A stretch of DNA of 64,000 bases from Parelaphostrongylus tenuis (Eukaryota; Nematoda; Chromadorea; Rhabditida; Metastrongylidae), in assembly GCA_019055375.1 (NCBI GenBank), contig JAHQIW010000151.1, positions 1 to 64,000 on the forward strand, in the 5' to 3' direction. Under the pieces are notes generated by a model. It was not told the DNA's origin, did no database searches, and saw only the letters and a list, made by a program, of their open reading frames with translations. Made by a program: the position numbers and the translations under genes. Below are positions 55,091-64,000 of this stretch, in pieces; positions within the stretch are counted from its first letter, which is position 1, and every line of letters starts with the position of its first letter.

Positions 55091-55830
55091 TAGTCCAAGC
55101 GCCACAGACGGAGATTGCATGAGATCTGGTGCAATTTACCTAATCTCTTGCGAAGCATGCGGGATGAATACATTGGCTAAACCAATAGACCCCTCTGCAA
55201 TCGTGTAAAGAGCACTTAATTGGAGAACGTAGCTCCGACCCAAAAACTGCGCTAGGCGCGCATAAGGAGCAAAAGCATAAAGGAGCAGATTTTGACGTTG
55301 AAGTCACGGTCCAGGACAAAAATTGAAAACATCCGCGCGTAAAAATTTGGAAGGCTTTTGGTGCATAGTAAAGAAGCAAAATGAACCGTAAAGACTAATG
55401 CCTTGTAATAACGCGTGGCCTCGTACCATACCACAGGCTAATCTTCCCACCTAAGCCCGGCACATTCTCACTAACGCACTAACTCAAAGTGCCAGGTCTT
55501 CATTGAATAAGTAGAAGATCTAAAACATCTAAGCGTTGAGTGTTTTTGAAATGAAGTCTTTACTATGCGATCCAAAATTCGTTTTACGTTTTCTGCTGAG
55601 GTTTTGGAGGCTCTTGACTGACTGATTTGCGAATCAATTTGGCACCTTTCTAGGCTTTGAAGATGGCAAACCTCGCAAAAACGTAAGCCACCACAACTGT
55701 TATACTATTTATGCTGCTATACTTCGCTGTATTGTATTGCATTACTAGTCTTCAATAAATATTATATCTAACACCTCAGAATTGCTGAACAGAAATGCTA
55801 CTAATCTATTGCTACTATGCCAAGGTTAAT
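55091..55830 (+). pseudogene. Decayed PLE fragment (F4), forward side
   Basis: The GIY-YIG domain is readable in shifting frames. CPSATDGDCM begins at the junction, AIYLISCEACG follows, then a damaged YIGET-like segment, GAHKEQKHKGADFDVEVTV (about 55258-55315) and LEGFW. A PLTR runs from about 55530 to 55830. It ends with an ATG in the context MPRLIDSPFWEL, parallel to the MPRLIDSRSWEL start of the F1 element. Its hammerhead-like region (55651-55689) is eroded. Confidence 0.65.
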
Positions 55831-56099
55831 CGATAGTCCGTTTTGGGAACTACATTCAGATAGTTCATTAATCATGTGTCTGAGATAAATAACATTTGTT
55901 GAGAACCGTCCCACTTGAAAAAACGAATGTTGAAAATAGCTGGAAAAACAGTTCATTATATACTGGAAGAAACTGCAGAACTTAAAGGCTGTTCATGCAA
56001 TACGATCTTGTGAATAAAGAACAAAGTTCAACAAATCAAAATACATGGTTCACTTCATTTTCTGGCGATGCGCCATGCATTAGAATCGATTCGTAGTAA

Positions 56100-58050
56100 G
56101 GCGGGGTTGACTGAATGCATAATTGGAGCCATGCACTCATCTTTTTTCGTTTCGAGTGTTTACTTCTCAAACATCATTATGTCTCATTCTAATTTTTGAG
56201 AGATGCAGGTGGTCTGTATGAGCACTTATACAGCTTAATGCACATCTTCCGGCCTTGGAAGCCTCGTCAGTTTGGCAGTGCCTTTCGTCTTCGCCATCCA
56301 TCGGGGAATTCAAACGCTTACATACACAAGGCACAAACGTGCTCTTTAAACGTTCCATTAAGGAATGTATCACTAAATGGGCAGTGTTGTATACTCGATT
56401 GCTATTGGTTACTATTTAGAAACACTATACCTTTCTTTTGATCGTGAGCGTTGTCTCAAGAGAACACTCAATAGGAAAGATATAATAATTCATGAATCTG
56501 CTTGCAATCATTATTTGAGCCACGCATGTCAGTGGTCTGTCAATGAGGGCTGACTTTTAGAGCCCGATACACGTGTTTCGATCTTGCGGTCTCGTCAGTC
56601 GGGCAGTTACCCTTTCTCGTCTTTTGCTAATCTCTGTGGGAGCTCCAGTCCCCACACTAAAAGTTACCGACGACGAACGTTTTACATTCTATGTCCAGTG
56701 AAAAACTCACCAAACACATAGTGTTGTACACTTGATTGCTCGTGGATAGTATAATCAATAATCACATCCTTCGTTTCGAGTGCTTTATTAAGGCCGCAGC
56801 TCAATTAAGACCTCTTAAGAAATACTTGAAACGAAAGTTATGATATATTGAATATACTAGCCACGAGCAATCGAGTGTACAACACTTTGTGTTAGATGAG
56901 TTTTTCACTGGACATAGAGTGTATAACGTTCGTCGTCGCTAACTCTTGGTATGGAGCTCCCACAGATATTAGCAAAAGACGAGAAAGGGTAACTACCCGA
57001 CTGACGAGACCGCAAGATCGAAACACGTGTATCGGGCTCTAAAAGTCAGCCCTCATTGACAGACCACTGACATGCGTAGCTCAAATAATGATTGCAACGC
57101 ATATTGAAATTTGAGCTATGCTTTTAAGAAAACACTCGAAACGAAAGTTATGATATATTGAATTCATAAATAGTTGAGTATGTAGCGTTGCCCATCTAGT
57201 GATTCTTTCACTTGATGGCTCGCGTGAATAGTACGTCTGTGCACTAAGATTGGGTTCTCAGGCGGATTGGCTAAGAATAAAGGCATTAGTCAGCAGGCGA
57301 GGCAGCCAAGGCCGAAACACGTGCATAGGACTGTGTTACCCATAACATGCACATGCATGGTCCAGAAATCATGATAGGCACTCTATTTCATTAAGCGTCA
57401 TTGAAATTACTGAAAGCATACCCGACCTCTACAGTCTTTCGCGGTGATCTACTTATGTATCAAGTGACAAGCATCCTCCCACTCAAGTTTAGTGGTACTA
57501 GTTTGTCTATCACGGTGGCACGGAAGGCTTGGTGGCCTGAGATTCGAAGTCATAACGATGACGACATGTGTTCTGCAACGCCTCTAACCACTTCGACTAG
57601 AGGATTCACAAAAATAAAATTGGAATTCTTTAAATCTTACGGGATCTCTTCATTTAGACTGGGAGAGTACATGCTGCCTGTTTTGGATCTCTTAAGTTGA
57701 CATTTCAGCCACTTCACCTTTTTCCAAGTCCAAAATCAACTCAGTGTAACTTTAAGTCTTATCCACACAATTTGCGGGTTTCTGTGCAAAACAATCCATT
57801 ATAGAAATGAAGAGAAAAAGCAAAGAGCACTGACAGAGTGGTTGGTGTCACAGGCCATCATGAAGCTGGCGCTGGTTTGATGTTCGTAGTGAAAAAGACT
57901 TCATCAACCACGTGAGAACGCTTTAACTCAGCTACGTTCAACCTCCCATTGCAAGGAGAATCGTCGCGAGCTGTGTTCTACAATATTAATGAAGGAGATG
58001 AAATCTTCAAGCAAAAGTCAGAGCAACACGAGAAGTGTTACGAGGCCTTT
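56100..58050. repeat. Y block copy 3 (inverted)
   Basis: Relative of 2180-4700 and 40180-42400, upstream of gene copy 4. It contains the palindrome at 56502-57096 and a tRNA-headed repeat (57390-57600). No gene was seen. Confidence 0.5.
56502..57096. repeat. Long foldback palindrome FB2
   Basis: Arms of about 285 bp (56502-56790 and 56816-57096) are near-exact inverted copies around a spacer of about 25 bp. Ends read TTGCAATCATTATTTGAGC and its complement. The arms share sequence with FB1 but end in TTGCAATC where FB1 has CTGATAATC. Confidence 0.75.
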
Positions 58051-58058
58051 GGGAAGAT

Positions 58059-59126
58059 CACCTGTGCCACCTGTCGTCCCGTTGGTCGTCGAGTGACTCG
58101 AGCGGGTACCAGCAACTCTTCCATTTTTCCCTATCGCGTGCAAGAGTAGCCCAGTGGGTCCTCCTCGCTCTAGGGATTCGCTGAGCATCATATCTTTCTT
58201 CCATTGCTTTCGTGAAGAAATCGGACCAACGTCAGGTCTTCCTTTAGAGCGACGTCCGAGAATCCAGTCGGTGGCTCTCCTTTCAGAGCGGCTTGCGTTG
58301 ACGTCCCGAGGAATCCAGTCGGTAACGGCTCTCGTCCATGGTTGTCGTTGAAGCGCATCACGTGTCCGGCCCACCTTATTTTCGATATCCTGGCGTGTAG
58401 AACGGCGTCTCTGATTTTTGATCGTTGACGTAAGTCGGAACTTCGGATCCTTTCTCTCATTTGCGAAATAAGGGATACTCCTAGCATCGACCTTTCGACT
58501 GCGCGTTCGATAACTCCAAGTGATCTTTCATCCTGCTTACGTAGCGACCAGGTTTCTGCTGCATACGTCAGGGCAGGGATAATTGTCGAGTCGAAAAGGT
58601 GGGCACGGAGTCGGATGTTCTTTGTCCTCTTCACTACATCTTCGATGCTCTTAAACGTTTCCTGAGCCGCTCGTTTCCTCCTGCTCAACTCTGGAGCTAG
58701 GTCGTTTATCATGTTGATTTCACGACCTAGATAGACGTAACTGAAGCATTCGGAGATTGTCGTTCCGTTGAGCGTGAATGGGGCATTAGAAACCCATCCG
58801 TTCCTCATGAACATTGTTTTCGTTGGATTCAGTTGAAGACCAATCTTTCCACAGGCGTTATCGAAATCGGTCAACATTCGTTCCGCTTGGCTGATGTCTG
58901 GTGTTATGAGAACGATATCGTCAGCAAAGCGAAGATGGTTTAATTGTCGACCGTCAATTTTCACTCCCATTTCGTCCCATTCTAATGTTCGGCATGACGT
59001 TTTGTAGGGTGGCAGTGAATAGTTTTGGCGAAAATGTATCGCCTTGTCGATCCCCTCTTCTTACGTCAGTGGTGATATTGTTCGTAGAATGGAGATATTT
59101 TGGTTGTGAAATCTTTATAAAGCTCA
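58059..59126 (-). pseudogene. 5'-truncated RTE copy with long open RT frame
   Basis: Reverse strand: 260 codons open from 58970 to 58188, with MGVKIDGRQLNHLRFADDIV (RT motif C), SYVYLGREINMINDLAPELS, LRAHLFDSTIIPALTYAAETW and RWAGHVMRFNDNHGREPL. The last part holds a small internal duplication: a TGF... segment and a later FLHESNGRKI continue in other frames. RT sequence upstream of FADD continues to about 59126 without a start. It is the best preserved RTE piece here, but it lacks the endonuclease and the RT N-terminus. Flanks GAAGAT and GAAGGAT may be the target duplication. Confidence 0.8.
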
Positions 59127-60963
59127 CGAAGGATGAAATGCGAGAAAATGAATCTTATTTTAAAAGTGCTGTGATTCACACAGTAAATGTGATGATGGAT
59201 GGCGTAAAGTTTATTGCGAGTTCAGATGTGAATGATAATGTGTCCGAAAGTACATATCGTTCCTGTTTGTGAGAGGTGAGGCCACTCTTGTACTGTTCAC
59301 GTGGAATGACAGGGAAATCTTCCTTACTGAGAAAAGGTGTAACGTCTTAGTAGGTCTTCTCGATCCATTTTCTGATTTCTGTGCGAAGAGATGGAAACAA
59401 AAACTGGAACGATGAGTGTGAGTTTGAAGAGCTTATTTCAACTTCAGCGTAAGCAAGGGAGCGCTATAAAGACCTTGCTGGATTATGCGAATAGTACTAC
59501 ATGAATAGATATCCCTATACTCTGAGCAGGTCCAATAAGCCAAAGGTAAGAGAACTGAAAAGATGCATGATGACAACTCCAGCACAGGTCAACAAAGGTT
59601 TTTTTATTTTCTCAAAATAAATCTTCTCCAAACCTAATCAAAGTCACATGTAGTTTAATACTACGAAGATGGAGTAATTACTGGTGTCGGTGGTGAGTTC
59701 CTGTGGTTATAGGCTCTCAAAGACTCACATGGTAGATGATTCGACCGTGCGTCCAGTGCTTAGCAAGCCTCACATCTACCCGAGGTCGACGAGTCGATAT
59801 CGTATTCCTTTAAGAGGACAGCAGTATTGACTTGACACATCGGTAGACAACGTGTATCACTACTGTAAGGGCTAGATGTGCCTTCAGTTACCTCAAATGA
59901 TAATGATGAAGTCCACTGCATGAAGAAACATTAGAGATTGCTCGACGCTGAGTGCTCTATACTTGCTCAACTTCGATAAGTGCCCTCATAAAATACCGTC
60001 TCAAGACTGTTGAAGGCTCCGTAGAGCATCAATACATAATTCTGAATCTAAAGTTTGTACTGGACAAATCATAATTTCACTCCCATGCTGTGGATTTGCC
60101 ATTATAAAAACCATTCAAGGGCGCTATAGCTACTATGCACCGCACTTAAACATAACAACAGATTCCAATATCTACTATCATAGGCACATGTAATGTTAGG
60201 CTATTTAAAGCGTAAAACGAGAAGGGCTCCGTTGCGAAAGCATTGACATTTACAGTATTAATTTTAATTGTAGATTTTGTTTGAAACGAGTCTCAAGAGA
60301 ACGATTTCTTACTCGATCGGAATGTTTTTGTCTTTTCATTTCTGTAAACGAACATCATGCAAAGCGAACACAGCAGACAATCTTCACGTGAAAATCTTTT
60401 CGCCAACATCGTTCAATTCATATAGAACGCCTTCTTTTTCATTGGGACATGAATATCAGCCACTATAAATTGCCGTGGAAGTAATGGATAATGTGAAAAC
60501 CTCGTTTCGCTTTGTTTCCAAATCGTTCACGTTCGGTGCTGCTATAAATGTAGTTATCTATTGAAGTTTTATCTGTGGTCTGTAAATGATCTACCGACCA
60601 TTGTAAAATGCTCAGTCGAATACTTTGGAGCACTTACTTTCTGTTAGATATACTAAAGTCAGGCTGCTGAAGAATACCATTGAAAAAGTACATAGTAGCC
60701 ACGAAATGATGAACTCAAAATTTTCTCGATTGCTTTTTGTCTTGGTTTGTGTGATTTGTTGAGAATTGCTAACTTTGATAGCATAAAAGTTGCTTGCGCA
60801 TTATAATGTGATACGGCTAATTTTTGATGGCTTCAGCAAATAGATTTTCACCCTTCGTAGTTCTTGTTTGGAAGCTGAGAGTATCTGTTTCATTAGAGTA
60901 CGCGACTATGTTTCTACTGCTAATTTATTCCTCTAGCATCACAATATCACTTGTCTTTTTCAG

Positions 60964-61073
60964 AGGTGTCAGTCCTTTCGCTACAAAAATGCCCGTCATC
61001 CTTATTGCCGATAACTACAACGTCACTCGTGATGACATTGAACAGATTGCTAGGCTGAATACTCTAGATAGTG
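60964..61073 (+). CDS. vWA-like exon (beta), copy 4, intact frame
   Basis: Acceptor CTTTTTCAG and donor GTAGGC bound 110 nt. It encodes GVSPFATKMPVILIADNYNV, then TRDDIEQIARLNTLDS, ending in phase 1, which fits the phase-1 start of the gamma exon. It is the clearest example of the strand-4-like vWA segment (VILIADNYNVTRDDI). Confidence 0.5.
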
Positions 61074-61499
61074 GTAGGCTCTATATGATTATAAGAATTG
61101 AACCGAAATAAAACAAAATGCTGCAGAAAAGTCTTGACGATTGTTGTTGCTAAATCTAGTTAGAGTGGTCATTCAGTCAATTACAATAATCGATTTTGGT
61201 GTACAGATGATGCAAAGGTACGGGAGCGCAGTAGTTAGAGCTGATTTAAGAGGCACGGGATCGCCGGTTGGGTTGCATCCGGATAAAACAGAAATGCCTA
61301 CCCATTGACGATCGACAAATTGAGTCATACATGCCTTTGAGACTGACCATACTATGCATGGGCCTCGTGTGTATTCCATCACTTCGGCGACGTAGCTGTT
61401 GGTAAATGTCAAGCAATTTCATGTTTTACCCAAAGTGTCAAGTTTGTTCGCGCAAGTTCTCTAAAAAGAGATTTCTTCGTGTGTACGGTATTATTGAGA

Positions 61500-61800
61500 A
61501 GCGCATATGGCGCGGTGGTTAGACGTGCCCTGCGTCGTACACGAGGTCAATGGTTCGATCTCGCGCTCATGCTTTCCAAGCCATCTACTCCTTCGGGGTC
61601 GGTTAATTGGTATCAGAGTGGTCTCAGACTTGTCTGGGAGGATAAGCAGCACTGACTCGGTTCAGTGGGAGGCCAGCGCGAGTCATTATAAAGGCCAGCT
61701 ATGCATTCAGTCACCTCAAACGAAGTTAAAAATTGAAGACTAATGCATGGCGCCTCCTCAGGCATTGCTCAACGCCGAGAGCTATATCCTTTACTGTATC
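61500..61800 (+). repeat. tRNA-headed SINE-like repeat (variant a), best copy
   Basis: Begins with a tRNA-like head: an A-box region TGGCGCGGTGGTTAGA near 61508 and a B box GGTTCGATCTC at about 61552. The body contains GTCTGGGAGGATAAGCAG, GGCCAGCTATGCATTCAGTC and ACCTCAAACGAAGTT. It ends near AACGCCGAGAGCTATATCC. Copies at 23120 and 38570 are reversed. Movement would depend on a LINE in trans; which one cannot be told here. Confidence 0.6.
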
Positions 61801-62536
61801 ATGGGCCCGTCTTGAAAAAAAGGAGTCATCAGTGAATTTTATGCCTCCGTAATTTTATGCCAAAAAACCAACAATTACGATTCATATTGTCGTGTGAAAC
61901 AAATTGACATACGGAGTATGTCCCCAAAAAAACTAATCTGCAATCTCCTCTAGAACTAAAAAAAGCTAGGCTCTTCTTTACCATCCGGTATCTCCTTGAG
62001 ATTCACTTTACAGCCAAAACTGGTTTCCAGTCGTCGCGAAGCCTTTACGAGACATGTATTAACTATCATTAATCACATTTCAAGAATGGCGCCAAATGTT
62101 TTCTCAGAAGAATAGCACATATAGTTCGAATTAGTGGACTCATTTATGATTAGTCGTTCAAGGTCGTACAAGGCCTGACAACCATTCGTAACATTGACAA
62201 TGTGACTGACCACATATCTGTTCCGTAGAATGGGGCCTACCAATGTGTTAACGATGTTGTTGCTGACTCTTACAATATTGTACGTAATCTTCGACCAGCA
62301 AGATATATAATGAGTGGTTATAACGAGAAGAGAGGTCAAACCATAGACAATGGCTGGTTGATGGCTACTCTATTTCTCTACATATACTACGTCACTCTTA
62401 TGAATTTAGGGTATATGACCTAGCATACGAAATTCATAGCAACACTTACGACGGTTGACCAAAAGTACATTGCATTTGTTGTAGTTCTAAGTTTCTCGAC
62501 ATACACTTCGACGAGTTCAAATAGGGATTTTTTCAG

Positions 62537-62680
62537 AACAATGGAGTCAAGAACAAGCGCAGACAATTGTACTTAGTGCTCTATTGGTAGCGATAGCGCT
62601 TCTAATGTTAGCTGTGGCTGCATTTGAATGCTACAAGATGAACTTTTTTAGACTCAGTTCACGACATGAATCTGCGAAAG
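62537..62680 (+). CDS. Transmembrane exon (gamma), copy 4
   Basis: A 144-nt exon with TTTTTTCAG acceptor and GTACGG donor, open throughout. It encodes EQWSQEQAQ, helix TIVLSALLVAIALLMLAVAA, then FECYKMNFFRLSSRHESAK. The cysteine of RHEC is replaced by Ser in this copy. Confidence 0.5.
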
Positions 62681-62949
62681 GTACGGATACTGCCAGTTTT
62701 TATCTCTTCTCTGTCTTTTTTGATCGTTTTTATATTCTTTGAAAAATTTTCACATCCTCATCTGAAGGCATATTAACACATCACTTGATTTTTAAAGCAG
62801 CGCTTGTACCAATTTTCCAGTACATCTCGCCTATGCTATGTGCCCCTTCTCTAACCTCAATAGAACATCCATAAGGTATTAGTTCATTGGTCGCAATAAA
62901 GGCTAACTACGACCTCGTCCAGCTGAAAGTCGAGAAGTCAGTTGAAGGT

Positions 62950-64000
62950 CGACGTTTTGTGAGTCACAGGTGAAAAATACAAAGTGAGCTGACGAATTTC
63001 GTATCAAGCAGTATGTACTCTAGTACACCTGCTCATGCTCTCTAGAGAGTCAAAAACGTGGATCGTCGAACTAAAATCAAAATTAAAATTTGAAAATTAC
63101 TATTCATCCGCCTTTGCATAATGGGTGATCATCTGAAACCCACGGAATTCAATGTGACATGGAGAATGTTGTTGTTACTCGTGTAGAACAATCATGTAGA
63201 GGTGAAGTGCTAAACACACGTCGGCTCCGAACTGTTTGTATGCTCTACCCCAACAGGCTTCCAAAATCTCATGATCAAGCATTTGTTGCTAGTCTTGTAT
63301 ACAGCAATTGAAACACTTACATGATACATCGGTAGGTAGATCATTATAAGTCACTGTGTTGGCCAGATGTGCATGCACTAACGTTTCTCAATGAAACCTT
63401 GCACATGAAGCATCACTAATACTGATCAACACTTAAACCTCTGTCCCCCCTCCCTTTCTATAATTCAGATATATACGCAATACCTAGAGCTAGTTTCTAG
63501 TAGCAGTTGCTTTCCAGCTGATTAACGTAGTAGCCGCGAATATCTACGGTCCAGCATTAGTTCTATGACTAATCGTCTACGTAATTTCTACTCACGGTCC
63601 TCTCAGATTTAAGTACGTCTAGAAATGGGACACTGAAAAATCAACAAACATAACCAAGCTCTCAAACTTAATATCATCCTATTCTATCAGTTTTAGATGT
63701 AGAAATGTATTCTTCAAAATTCGAAGGAGACTCTCATTTTAGTACCAAAATCGCAGTACGCAACGCGTGCACAGTGTTAATCGCTAAAACAAAGAACAGC
63801 TCGTTTTCATATCGCCTTATCAAAGCTTTCAAATAAAGTATTTGTGTTCAAATATCAGAAAATCTGCTTCGAATTCACTGGTTGCTGTTTGTTTCAGTGA
63901 CATCAACGGAAATGCCGCCGCCGTACTCGTCTTCTTCCTCGCTTGCGCTACTAGTGAACAAGTCCTCCTCGTAACAATGCACACATATTCTATCGATGCG
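62950..64000. repeat. X block copy 4 (inverted, cut by window end)
   Basis: Follows gene copy 4 as X follows copy 3. It matches 23440-23840 directly and 27340-28000 in reverse. It runs off the window. No gene was seen. Confidence 0.55.

Larger units (their letters stand above)
57980..62680 (+). pseudogene. Gene-family copy 4 (vWA-like/TM), split by an RTE insertion
   Basis: Forward order: upstream exon interrupted by RTE (left part to 58058, right part 59127-59275, reading SAVIHTVNVMMDGVKF and DVNDNVSESTYRS), tRNA-headed repeat (59690-59960), alpha exon near 60377 (LHVKIFSPTSFNSYRT), beta exon 60964-61073 (intact frame) and gamma exon 62537-62680 (intact frame). A second tRNA-headed repeat lies between the last two (61500-61800). 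The RTE insertion and a one-base loss before the upstream donor make the full gene unlikely to work. Confidence 0.55.

Noticed and set aside
1..64000. Bacterial or plasmid origin
   Set aside because: No operon-like gene spacing, no Shine-Dalgarno starts, no rRNA or replication genes. The exons have AG/GT borders, and PLE, RTE and tRNA-derived SINE repeats are eukaryotic.
1..64000. LTR retrotransposon or endogenous virus
   Set aside because: No integrase, protease, capsid or primer-binding site was seen. The terminal repeats are PLE pseudo-LTRs with hammerhead motifs and a GIY-YIG endonuclease ORF.

Overview
The window looks like repeat-rich intergenic or decayed-gene DNA from a strongylid nematode, probably of the hookworm group. 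There are no bacterial-type operons, ribosome binding sites or long tightly packed reading frames. Exon-like blocks have AG/GT borders, and most recognisable protein sequence belongs to eukaryotic retroelements. These are Penelope-like elements (PLEs) with a C-terminal GIY-YIG endonuclease and an RTE-clade LINE of the type I associate with hookworms. The organism call is inference from family resemblance; no single-copy marker gene is present.

Two things organise the window. The first is a multi-exon gene family present five times. Its exons encode what looks like a von Willebrand A (vWA)-like fold plus one C-terminal transmembrane helix. Copies lie at 1-2040 (-), 7294-19230 (-, the most diverged), 33711-36670 (-), 42400-46129 (+) and 57980-62680 (+). 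Most copies show frameshifts or insertions and look like pseudogenes. They sit inside larger duplicated blocks, called here X (downstream flank: 23.9-27.9, 29.3-33.4, 46.4-49.3 and 62.9-64 kb) and Y (upstream flank with foldback and tRNA-derived repeats: 2.2-4.7, 40.2-42.4 and 56.1-58.05 kb). Copy 29.3-36.7 kb and copy 42.9-49.3 kb form a large inverted duplication.

The second is a dense set of mobile elements. A composite PLE (9623-14512) has a 5'-truncated inverted copy joined head-to-head to a full copy with a 235-bp pseudo-LTR (PLTR) at each end. The whole is bracketed by a 12-bp target-site duplication. It and a degenerate full-length RTE element (about 15290-18655) separate the exons of the 7-19 kb gene copy. 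At least five PLTR families, including solo copies, carry hammerhead-ribozyme-like cores (motifs such as CTGAAGA...GAAACGTC). One 113-bp solo unit at 49081-49193 has a 12-bp target duplication, and a paralogous empty site exists at about 30.77 kb. A second, badly decayed PLE pair lies at 52.2-55.8 kb around a ten-unit 118-bp tandem array. RTE fragments occur at 27.9, 41.2, 49.4, 54.0 and 58.1 kb; three of them appear to descend by duplication from one truncated insertion.

Other structures include two long foldback palindromes (arms about 260 and 285 bp), a perfect 43-bp inverted repeat at 5794-5925, three tRNA-like sequences with an unusual anticodon loop (one in the loop of a foldback), a family of tRNA-headed SINE-like repeats, and a decayed tandem array of about 180 bp at 28.5-29.4 kb. 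I see no confidently intact cellular gene. All exon calls need transcript support.
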